From Capitulum mitella (taxonomy: Eukaryota > Arthropoda > Thecostraca > Pollicipedomorpha > Pollicipedidae), in contig CP099849.1 in the NCBI GenBank assembly GCA_030062745.1, forward strand, positions 18,398,144 to 18,462,143: DNA of 64,000 nt. The letters are read 5' to 3'. Shown one piece after another: positions 12,601-24,600 of this stretch; position 1 is the stretch's first letter, and every line of letters begins with the position of its first letter. Below the pieces are notes generated by a model. The model worked only from the letters and a program-made list of their open reading frames with translations. It made no database searches and was not told the origin of the DNA. The translations under genes were made by a program, and so were the position numbers.

Positions 12601-15600
12601 CCAAGACAGTTATGGCGGTCCTAACAACAATGGAAGTTTTTAGCGTAAACCCGGTGTTGTATGGAAAGAAATGGCCTCACAAATCCAGTCTCTGGCCCTA
12701 CTTCACTTAAAAAATGTTTCTACGTTCATGCACGTAGTCTAGGTGCGGCAACGTAAAACATTTTTTTATTCATTTCAAAATTATCATCAGCTGAAGCGAC
12801 CTCCCCCCCACCTACGACCTCGCTTGCATGTCCGAGACACTTCTGAAGACACAAGACTCCGCAATTTCGTGGCTTGTGTTGTGCAGCTTCTGCTTAGAGT
12901 TGTTGTCAAAATTCCCGTCCGATCTGACGTCCAGTGTTGTTTCAGGCACGCTGGACACCACTGCTCTGCGGATCGTCCCCAAAAACAAGATAAACGAGCT
13001 GCCTAGCAAACGGACGAAGGCGCCGCCTCAAAACCCGCTGGCGGACGCCAAAATTCGCATCAAGGTGAGGCTGATTTAATAGCAGATTAAGAATTCTAGC
13101 ATCGTACGCACTCGTGGAGGTAAACGTCTGAACGGCGCCAACCCCCTGGTGGACACGAGCCTGCTTACCAGTGGGTCGTGGAGCGAGAGACTTCTACATT
13201 TTTAGGCGACAGTGGGTACTCTGCTTCGAAAGCGTGACGCAAGAGCGTCTGCTGCGAAATGAGAGGGTCCTTTTAGGTAACGTAACGACACTGTCCCAGC
13301 ACTGTCAAAACCAGGCCCTGGCAACGCTGCTGAAAATACAGGCATACACGATGGCGCGTCTGGTATCTGTTTCTTCTCAAGTTCAGGTGGTTTTGAGCCA
13401 TCTTTTCACGCGACGCCATGCTGCGTAATTCTTCGTCAGCTGTTGCTGTTTTCTTCAGATGTGGCGCAATTTGAGCGCCAGGCTTGATTTGCAGTTTAAC
13501 TTGTTTAAGATTGCGTCAGGCGAACGAAAAAAACTATAAAGCTTTGGACTCCCACTGAGACGCACTTAAAAACGTTAGCAGTATTGTAGTCGAGATGGCA
13601 CAAAGCAAGACTCAGCAGTTTCTGTAGGGTTTATCTGCGGGCCCCTGGGCGATGCACATGTTATCAGTCCTCTGCCACGGTTATAAATGGAACGTCACGG
13701 AATTATATCTTAATAATCGGTCTTCGCGCTTGGATATGTGTCTGATCGTGCTTGTGTGATGATTTAAGCTGATATGATCATTAAAAGGTAGTCGTTTTCT
13801 CCATAGGACTTGCACTCTCTCGTACTCTGTTTTAGAAGGAAAAAGGAAGTTTGCCAGTTTGGGTAATGTATCCTAGCAATTTGCGCCTATTGGTGAGACC
13901 TCGTGTTATCTGCTGGATATTCCAGGAAGAAAACTCACTTTTTGATTGCTTGAGTATAGTCATTCAAACTTTCATTTGTTCCACTTCAATGCATCATGTT
14001 CAATAAATAACACTATATGACGGGGTCGGTATGTGCAAATCATGCATTGACGTAATTCGTAAACACCTCAGGTTTACTTGCCGCGTAACCAGCTGTCTGC
14101 AATGAGGGTCTCTCCAAAGACGCCCCTGGCTGACGTTTTGGACCAGATTTGCAAGGACAAAAATTTGGATGTCTCCAGATACGAACTTCGTCATCCTGGT
14201 GAGTACAGCATGTGCTGCCACCTTTCCACAGAGCGTCGAACTAATTGTAAGGAGGCGGGAGACGTCGTTCGAGCACAACAAGCTATCGTGAGGTAGCTTG
14301 AGCTTTTAATACCACGAAGTTTATCGCGTGTTTGGGTGAATCGCGTTTTACCTAATCAGATCTCTCTCCTTCCTTGCGTTTTGTGTTTCTGCATCTGATA
14401 TTGGTTCTCCTTATCGTACTAATTCACAATGTTACTTCTCACGGTGGCCCTTTCCTTGTCATCCAAGGGACTTGTTCCCATCGTTTTGATAGTCCGGTAA
14501 TTAGCCGTAAACGTATGGGGGAAGGAGCACCATCTGAGTTCCGGATATACCAAGAGACGGTGTTTGGACGAGGCGAAGTGCAGCGGAAACCTGTTTTGAG
14601 TAGCTGCCAGCCTTTTTTACTGCTGTCGTTGGCGCAACGTTGTACGTGCTGTTTACACGAAACGCTGCGTAGTTGTTCAGTTTAAGAGCGCGAGTAATTC
14701 TGGAGGATGAGTCACGGCTGTTGAGCGATTGACCTCCCCGTTTGATGCCGAGCTGTGACTGTTCATAGACTGCCGTTCGGGTAAACGCGTGCGATTATGC
14801 TCGGTCTCGGAGCTGTCGTGCATGGCCTCAGCTATATTCTGCTGCATTATATATTATATCATCTGTTTATCATAGACTAGTTCATCAGGCATTTGGATCT
14901 GGGAGATACGACTGATCAAGCAGAAACGCGCATATATACAGTTATACATATATACATGCATATCTTATGCATACACAAGCGATGAATATAACAAATGCCT
15001 GCACAATGCGCATGTTGCGGGCTTATGCAGTCGCTGTGCCTCACCAGAATGTTAGAAATTGCTACACTGTGGTCCCGTATATCTTTAATTATTAAAACCA
15101 TTCAGTCATGGGCCATCAGGGAACATGTCACAACTTCTCGTGTCTTCTGAACGCCGAAATCGTCCACCCTTGAGTCAGGACCCGCGTCTGACGGGCCCCC
15201 GTGGACGGCTGACAGAGACAGCTGACAGTCGTCGGCTTGCCTGGTCGTCTGTCTGAGGCGTCCCGTCTGCGGTGGGCCGCCGCGCGGGTGGCGGCGCTGA
15301 TAGCTCTCCGCATTCTCCGACGGCACCCTGAGAGCGGGGACGCGCGATAAGATAGGGCGCCTTCTGTACGCGTCCCCGACTCGGAATAACAGTCGAATCC
15401 GCTCACATTGGGCTGCTAGACTCCCGCTGGCAACATGTTGTGATGGCAACAAGGAAGCGAGGAAGTGTATGACGAAACTCAGCAACTTTATTCCGGATGG
15501 AATAACGAACACTGTTTGCAGGCTGGCTCGCACCTCGCAAAGAAACGCCAACTCCATTTTAGGTTCACTTTTTCTCAGTAAGACAGAATTTGCACTAACC

Positions 15601-18600
15601 GGAAACCACCTATTTTGATTTCCGCAAAATTAGTCTGATTTTGTGGCAGACCAGATAATTTCTGAGGCTGATAGGGTTTTGTGCTATTGACTTGGGGGTT
15701 GGTAAATCCGCATTGGCCACACTTTCCCTGCAGATGTGTACATACTGGAATTGATGGGGCCTCTTGGACTTCGAATAGAACCCAGTCTATTTTTCACGAT
15801 GGGATTTTTTTTGGAAATTGGAAATTTGACGAAAATTTTTCACGTTCAAGTCGCCTATGGCCTTCTTCCTAAAGCTTCCGTGGCTTTTTTGCCCAGCTCC
15901 CGTGATGTGAAAGGCCATTGATGGTTGGAAGCGTGCGCAGCCCGGGGAGAGGGCGCGTGACTCGAGGGACCGCCCAGTGAGCCGTTGCCTCTCGCTGCAC
16001 TCTTCCCACCCGGCCGGTCGCTTTGGCGGGGCACCCTTTCCATTTAATTGGCAGTGGCAGTCACGGTGACGCCCTAGTCTTTTCTGCCGGGCCTGACGGG
16101 CGGCTGCGGCGAAGCACACCCGCTGTTTGTTTTGAACGTCACGAACGTAAGCACAATGTTCTCGTCGGCGCCTTCATGCGTTGCGGGGCAAGCAATGGTG
16201 GAATAGCGTCGAACCAGCGTCGTTGTGTGTCGAGTCATGACCGCGGATGCATCTGTGGGTCTGCACACGTCCAGAACCGTTTTCATGCTCGTCCTTTACC
16301 ATTTGACATGCCATTTTCTGTGAATAAGGAAACGCGAAATTCTGTCCATCCTGCCGGGATGTTGAGAACGGCCGCTTTTTCACTTCTTCGGGCATCAGTA
16401 ACAGGGCGTGTTTTTGTCCGTTTCTGCTACGTTCATTCATTTCATAGGTCGCCGCTCTCGTCCTTCAGTGCCAATCTGGGCCGCTGCTCCGGTGAGGCTG
16501 GAGAAAGGCAGCGGCCCGGCCCCGTTTGGCGTGCATGGAGCCGACCTTTCCTGGCGGCCAGTCACGGCCGCCCGCCCCGTGCCCCTCACCCCCTCATCGG
16601 CGCGCCGGGCACGTGCCTGCTTTTGCCGCCCGCAGCTGTGGCATGCACGGGGTACACACGTGCAAAATGGGGTCCACCAAGGCCGACCCGCCCCGGTCAC
16701 CGTCGTTCCGCAGCCGTCGAGTTGTTCGGCACGATCGGCTGTTCGAGCTCCGCTGGAAAATGACTGCTACAAAACTGGAAAAATAAATGGCAGAGCGTTT
16801 CTCATGGACAGCCTGGTATCAGTGCCTGCGTTCCAAAGCCTCGAGCACTTAGCTGGGAGGATGTTTGCTCTAGGATCGATAAGTTTATTGGGTCGCCTGT
16901 GGGCGGTGAACGATGTCTGGCCCACGTCTCGCGTTACCTGCGACGTTCGGTTGAAAATGACCTTGGCGTGCCGTGATTGCGCTAAGCCCAGAAGTCACAC
17001 TGTTTACAAAGAAACTGACGCCATTAATGAGAGACTGTTAACTCTGGGTAAAGGCATGCATGCCCTTCTTTGTCGTACCTGAATAAAGAAACAAAAGTGG
17101 TGGCAGATTCAAAAAGATAGCGTTAGGAACTCACTGCAGATCATCTTTTGTCTTGGAATTTGGTTAAGATCATATATATCCCTGATGAAAAGCTGGTTGT
17201 GACTGGAATGTGGACAACTTATAAGAACCATAACACTGATTGTGATGATCTTGGAAAAACACATTGTGTGAGCGTGTTTTGTTGACTGGAATATTTCCCT
17301 TTTTTAATTGCGTGTTATAGACGTTCAATCCTCAGTAACTCCAAAATACATTCTTTTTCTACTCCATAGTCAGAACAGAAGAGCGTGAACTCGGTCAACC
17401 GTTTATCCTCTTCTCCTTCGAGATTTTTTCGTTGCTCTGCATGATCATCACCAGCCGCCCTGTGCCGTGATGTTATTGCTGGAGGTGCACGTCAAATGCC
17501 CGATGACTGACGTCCTCATAGGGCGCAAATCGTGCCGACCAAAAGTCTCGGCTCAGTGGAGGTTTTTGGTGATGACACGCGCTGGCCAGATATCTGACGT
17601 CACATGATCAAAATGCAATCGCCAATGCTGGATCCGGTGTCCGCGTGACTGGTGCATCGCATTTTTGTAATCTTTTGCACAAAACACTATATTGCAAGTT
17701 ATTTATGTACATCATACTTAATGTCGTGTAACCGTGAATAGTCGAACACTGTTCTGAGGCGTCGACATCAATGTTGTGGCCGTGCTGGCGCCCAGAAACG
17801 TACATTCAAATAAATACAAACATATAATCCATTTACGATAACGGCAACATGTCTCCCCCGCCGTGCGCCCGGCGTCCATGTCCAGAGGTCAGCTGCCTAG
17901 ACCTTTCTGTACTTCTGCCACATGTTGACCTGCTGCCCTGTCACCCCTCACGCTCTGGCGCGCTGTGCCGTACTCCTCGCCCGGAGACCACCAATCGGCT
18001 ACCGTCAGCCTCGATCACACGGCTACCGTGTGCTGTGCGTGGATTGTCGCACCCCCTTCCCCTCCGACATTCCTCCAGCCCATGTCTCTGCTCCTCCGAC
18101 CCCCCCCCCCCTTCGGCGGCCTGTCTGCTGTCCCCTGCCGGCGGTCAGCTGACGCGGCTGGGCCGGCAGACGGCGCCGATTGGTGGACGGCGGCCATTGG
18201 CCGGCGCGGCGGCGCGGCCGGTTGCAGCGGAACCCCTGCAGCGGCCGGGCGGCGGCCGGCCGTCGTCGGCCGCCGCTCGCCCGCGCTGGACGTGCTGCCG
18301 CTGCCGCGAGCGGGCCGCGCCGTCCGCCGCGCCGCGCCAGTGCTCGCCGCGCCGCGCCGCGCAGTGTGGTGACGCGAAGGGGCGGGAGCAGGAGGCTGGG
18401 AGGTGAGTGAAAGACAAGGCGCCGGCGAACGCCGCAGCCGGGCGTGGGCCACCGAAGTGATCCGTTCGCCGCGGGACGCTATTGATCATCGGACAGCTTT
18501 GTTTCATTACGCGGTGACGAAGCGGCCGTCGCGAGGTGATGGATGCCGGTCCTGGCCCGCACAGGAGCGATTGTCCCCCGGATGCAGGAGATGAAGCGAA

Positions 18601-21600
18601 CGATTGGTCTCCTTTGCCGTAGCGGCTTGTGTCTCGTAAGTCATCCGGGGTTTCTCTTGTGATCAGGCGGCGCAAAATGTGTGACAGCAGCGCCGGCCGC
18701 TTTCTAGCACCGCGAGCTACAGAGAATGGGTCAGAGTCGTCCATAACTCGTGCTTATCGACTGCCGTCGGCGGGTATGTCACAGACGCGGCTGTCACAGA
18801 GAGCGAAACCCGCGGCCGGGCCGGGACGGGGACGGTTGGCGAGTTTCGGGTCACCGTCTCGGTCCCAGCCTTGGGGCCAATCATGAAGGTGACGACCGAG
18901 TGGCGGCGGCCGCCCACGGCGGTCACGTGGCGTCCATTGCCGGCCGCCCGGAGTGGTCACGTGAAGTCCATTGCGGGCCGCCAGCGGCAGCGCGCCGGCC
19001 GATCTTGAGCGTCCCGAGAACCGGCTGCGGCCGTCCGCGGCAGTCAAGGCCGGCAGGTCCTGGCCGGCTCTGGCCGCCGCCGACCCGCCACCGACCGGCC
19101 TGGTCACACCGTCCGCACGGCCGAACACGGCCCGAACACCGTGTGAACACCTCCTGAACGGCCGCACAGCTGAGCTGAATCTAAACGGCCGCACAGCTGA
19201 AAACCTAAACGGCCGCTCGGCTGAACACAGTTGTGAATGGCCGTCAGCTAACATCTTGAACACCATCTTAACACTGCGCACTGTTGAACACAATCTGAAC
19301 GGATAGACAGGCGAACGTCATCTGGACTGCCGGACAGCTGAACACGGTCTGAATGTCCGGACAGCTGATCGCCATCTGAACAGCCGGACAGGTGAACGCT
19401 GTGTGAAAGTTTTTTTGGGCAGGTAGAATCTGTCTGACATGGCCGAAGAGTATAATGTCATCTGAACGACTGAACAGGCGAACACCATCTGGACTGGCGC
19501 ACTGGTGGAGCTATCTGAAGCTGCTGGACAGTACGACACCACCTGACCGGGCTGAGTGTTTCAAACCATCTGAACGACTTAACAGGATGGGCAAGTGGCA
19601 CGCGGTCATGCCATGTCGTTGTCATGGAGTGCCGTGACTGCCAGCGAACAGGCTGAGCAGCGACTCGCACACAGACCAGCGGCCGCCACGGTCGCCGGCC
19701 TTCCCAGCCGGCCAGGTCCTCTTCGAGTCTCGCACACAAACGAACTGCCGCCGCGGGGCAGTTCGTTCGGGCAGTTCGGCCGGGGACGGTCAGCCGACCG
19801 TCCCCGGCCGGCCAGGTCCTCTCCAGGGACGGAAACTTTATTCAGACAAGCTCGTACCTCCTTCCAGGACCTATGTCGCGCATCCAGGATACTTTTCGGC
19901 CTCAGGCCGGGATCTGTTGGCTGTGCCGGGTGACTCATCAGCCATTGGGCCATCAACAAAATTTAAAACCCGGATGCGGCGTTCTACGAGTACCCCCTGG
20001 GGCCTCCCTCATCGTGTAGGAATGCATTTTCATCGCAATATGGCGCGGTATTTTCCTCTTCAGTCAGAGGGAAATGTGCCAACTCCATTCTGTATGCACT
20101 GGTAACCTACACACAACTCTTCGATTGAAATTCTGAAAAAACGAAGGTAGTCGGATTTAACCACTTCCGTCGTCAGAAAGCGTCGAGGAAAGAAAGGCCT
20201 TGGTAGCGTCATGGGCGATGCTGAGCCCTGAAGGGGCGTGCCCGGTTCTCTCCTCGCGTGCCGTCGCCGCCGCCCCTGTCCGCCTCTGCTCGCCTCTGCC
20301 GCCCTCCGCCGCCCTCCGCGGGGCCGCCGGCCGGTCACGCGGAGGCCCCGAGGGCGTGGCGAGGTCATCTGTCGGGCGCCGGCGGCGGCGGCCGGCCGGC
20401 GGCCGCTCAGTCGCTCGCGGCCGTCCGACCGGTGGTGACGTCTGCCGAGGCCACCGCCGGCCGGACCGCCAACGCAGGGGCAGAGGTAGGTGTGCCGCGG
20501 GTACTGCGCTGCGGACTCCGCGACCGGGAATTCCGCCTGTGCCGTTCGCCGGCCGTCCGGTGGGCGGCTGGTGGCTCCAGTAGTCCGGGCTGGAGCTCTG
20601 GTGGCTACCAGGTGGGCGACTGATGGCCCCTGGTTGTCTGGGCTGGAGCTCCGCTGGCCGTCACGTGGGCGACTGGTGGGCCGAGGTAGTCGGCGCTGGG
20701 GCTCCGCTGTCTGCACTGCTCGAGCAGAGCCGCCAGCACATTGGGCGTCCTGCAACCAGACGAGAGCGTTTTTGTGCTGTCGGGCCGCTGGCGTGCCCGA
20801 GGTGGGCCGCCAGTTGCCGGGTCTGGGCCGGGCTCTCCAGGCTCGGCTCCATCGCGTGACGGCACGCCTGAGGTCAAAGGTCGCGTCTGTGTGCCCCGGG
20901 CGGCTCTGCGATGGTTGTCCGTGATTTGTGGGGTCTGGACGAGGCGCCATGTTCCGCATTGTAAAGAGTCTTCCTGCTTGAGTTTGGCGGGAGGTGATGA
21001 ACCTTGTTTGCGGTAGAAAACTAAGCCGTACGTTTGCTTTTGATGGCGGCCATGCGCACAGATTACTTGCATTATCGTTAGTTCTAGTACTGTGAACTGG
21101 TAGACCATTATTGTTGTGTAGTGGTAATCGGTGGCTTAGTTATTGCTACTGTAACCAGTGGCAGTGAAATGATGGTTTTCACAGCAGCGTGTAACCTCGT
21201 AATCGACGAAACATACGGTCAGGCGGCTGACCGCTAAAACCAAAGCCAATTAGTCAAATGATCATCATGTTGTTGCGAACGCTGACTGACCTGCTAACAT
21301 CCATGTGGTATCCATACGCGTTTCGTGATTATTGAGGAAGCGCTATGAAATAGCACTCAAATACTTACTGCTAAAAAGCCGCCGTAATTCTGGAATGCAT
21401 TTCCTACTGTGTCCAAAATGCATTCTCATCGCACAAAGTTAGCTTCGAGAAACAGCTCAACTCTCGTAAGCTTTGCGGAACGTATAAATCACGCATACCA
21501 TTTGGATTAAACTGATCTTCCTTGAAAAAGCTACACGTTGTGGTTTTGGGGATGATCTCTCCACTCCTTAAGACAATGGCGAAGTAGCGAGCATAAATTT

Positions 21601-24600
21601 TTGCAGGCGCAGTGCGTCATCGAACCGGCGTGACTGTGCAAGAAACACGGTTTCTGTATTTCGCGGGATTTTATCGTGCTGATTGGGTCTATCTGTTCTG
21701 ACGCCAGGGTCGGAATTTGCACGATATCGCGAACCGCTCGCTGCGGGGGATCTAGTCCTCCATTCAGTCCTGCCAGCAGTGTGATCTCAGACCAGATAGC
21801 GCTGTCCTCTTCACGGCTGTCGTGTTCGCGCTGATCTTTAAACGGTCTCGCACCTTGTACCGGCGTGTTTGTTCACGGCCGTGCTGCTCGGTGCTCCTGC
21901 ACGGACAGCCGCCGCGCCGTCTCCCCCGGACCAGCAGCATGACAAGTGCACGGCGCCGGCTCCGAAGGACATGCAAATGCGGCGGCCGGCGGCGAAAGTG
22001 GCGCGCTGAAAGCGGGGTCGGACGGGTCCGGCCGGTTCGCTCCGTCCGGCGGCCGGTCCGCGACCCGTCCGGCAGCGTCACGCGTCACGTCACGCGTCAC
22101 GGGGCGCCCGCAGCGCGAGACGGGCGCCGAGACGGCTGCCGGGGTCGGCGGCGGCGGCGGCTGCCCGCGGCAGCGGGCGACCCGGTTTCTGAGCGCAGTC
22201 GTCCGACCGGTCCCACCGGGTCCGCCCGGGCCGGGCCGGCGCGGCGCCGCTCGACCCTGCCCTGCTCGGTCTGGCTCGGTCCGGCCCGGCTCGGCCCGGC
22301 CCGGCCCGGCCCGGCCCGGCCCGACTCCTGCCTTCGTGACGTCGGAGGCCTCCAGAGGCCACGGCTGCGGTGAGCCGGCTTCTCAGGCTGAGCCGGCCGG
22401 ATTTCCGTCCTCGTACCGAGGGCATTGTTGGCTGTGTACCGAACAGAGGCGGAGTCCGGCGCCGCTCTGCGGCGGCGCCGGACTTCGTCGGCCGGTCTCC
22501 GGGCTCCAGTGTCGACCGTCGGCCGGTCTCCGGGCTCCAGTGTCGATAGTCGGCCGGGCTCCGGGCTCCATTGTCGACAGTCGGCCATGCTCCGGGCTCT
22601 AGTGTCGACCGTCGGCCGGGCTATGCTGACCCAATTACCAGGCCGCACTTCATTGCACTGCAGCTGGCCAGTTCTGGCAGCAGAGACCGCCGATATCTCT
22701 CATCTTCGTTTTCCACCCGCCTTGCATGCCAATAGATTGCACCGTACAATGTTCAGATACTTTAACATGCCGTCCATGACACGATATTCATGACACGTCT
22801 TTTCAGGTGCGTGTTGTCAGTAGGTCTTACGTAAACAATGACGAGGTAGTAGTCATCGGGGTAGTGGTCCTCAAAAATAGTTATCAGAAACGGAAAACAG
22901 ATTAAGCTCGCTGCAACAAATCGCATACGCATTATTTCTACCTAAGGCCTACTGTAAACTCAGTCGGTTCGTACTGTTCCAACTGCACCACTGAACTGAC
23001 AGACTGCAGGATGGACGCATACATGCAATCGTCGCCAGTGTCACGTGCAAAACTGTAATATTTCTGCCGCGTCTGTTGCAGTGAACGTCGACGAACGTCT
23101 GAGGCCGAGCTGCTGCCTGGCCGACTATAAACTGCAGGAGGTGACGGTGGTGCCGCTGAACAGCCGAACTAACACGGTCAGTGAGCTCGGCCGACCCGGG
23201 CCGAGTGGCTGCGGAACGACCGGCCCGCGGAGCCTCCTCATCGGCTCGGTATTTCCGGCCGACGCTGTAGGGAGCTGCCGGTGATCGCGCGACCGTTTGT
23301 CGTCCTCTGATCGGGAGAGAAAACGCCAACGATTTCCGCTGCGTGCTTTGATAAGATCGTCTTATTTCAGTAGTTTTCTGTTGACTATGTGGTTGATTTC
23401 TCACGACAGCTTTTTATGGAGAGGGCGTGTTCCTGTCTCGAAAAAATTGTTTCTTGCTCCGAATTCCTACATATGTTCAGTGCACTCACGCAACAAGGCT
23501 AACGCGCCAAGGGCTCACAGTCGAAGGTCAAAAGCTGGGATGTCGAACTCCCATGGGCGTAATGGGGTCGAGGTGGGGAAGCGTTTCTGCCCAAGGTGGA
23601 ACCCGTGCCTGTGCCAGTCTCGCCTTATTTCAATCGGAAAACGACAGCGTTTTGCTATCTGTGGTCGTTGCATTTGTAACCGCAAAGACCTTTGACCCCG
23701 TTAGACGTCCCGGCCTTTCCCAGTCTCACCGTCGCTGCGAGGCTGTGAAGGGACGGTGGCGGTGCGTGGTCGACCCAGAGACGCCTCCGGCCCCGCCGCC
23801 AGCACCGTCTCGATCGTTGCTGCCGTCTGACGATCCCCCTGTTCCAGGTGCTGTCTTCAGCCGACATCCTAGCCATGCAGAAGAAATCCGACGGCAAACG
23901 GAAGATCTTCGCCATCTTTGGCAAGAAAAGCAAGCCGGTGAGTGGTTTTCGTGGAAGGTGCGCCGCGTGGCCCGTAGCTAAGCCCTTCTCCGCACGTGTC
24001 GCGTGTGGTGTGGACTTAGTCCTGGATCCAGGGGGTTAAACCAGGAGGAAGGCTGACTCATGTCAATGATGTGTCTTGCTTCAGGGGTGGAGTAGAAAGT
24101 TGGACGGTGAACGCCATCCATGTGAATTACAACCGAAATTAAATGGGACCCTTGCGGCAAGGCAGCTCGCCAGAGAACCCGGAGCTCGTCATGCCCAGGC
24201 CTTGATAATTCAGGCCAAAGCTCCGCCGCGGGCATTGACTCACCATTACGGGCTGTAAGGACAGATAAAGGCGTCCAGATGCACCACTAACGTCTGCACG
24301 TGTCCGATAGTGTGTCAGCAGTCGAGCGGTACCAGATCGCAGCGTGATGCTTCTTTACAACTCTGTCCACTTTGTGCGAGCTAGACCTCGGCTGCAGAGC
24401 AGCAGCTCTGCCTTGAGCACCTACTCACATCGGAGAGCGGTGTCCAATGCTCGGCGCTCGCGATAAGGTCGCGGTCCTATCTACGATACGCGGAAAGCGC
24501 CGGATGAGCGGGCATTCTTGGCTTCGAGTGCGAGGCCCCGGCGCACGGGAATGGGGACGCGCCGCGAGTGGACGCGCACTCACGCTGTCGGTGCCACCCT

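Larger units (their letters stand above)
9681..14071 (+). other. cobl introns 1-3 (exons 2 and 3 lie within)
   Basis: Introns 9,681-11,381, 11,510-12,945 and 13,065-14,071. Mostly AT-richer, unremarkable sequence, with CpG-rich stretches just after exon 2. No other coding or RNA feature was seen. Confidence 0.6.
14199..23081 (+). other. cobl intron 4 (8.9 kb)
   Basis: The longest cobl intron, splitting the Cobl domain. It contains a CpG-dense patch with promoter-like elements (18,120-18,402), minisatellites at 19,140-19,600, 20,559-20,717 and 22,487-22,622, and a pentamer array at about 22,250-22,325. No further exon that continues the Cobl domain was found, and exon 4 joins exon 5 directly in frame. 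Confidence 0.65.
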
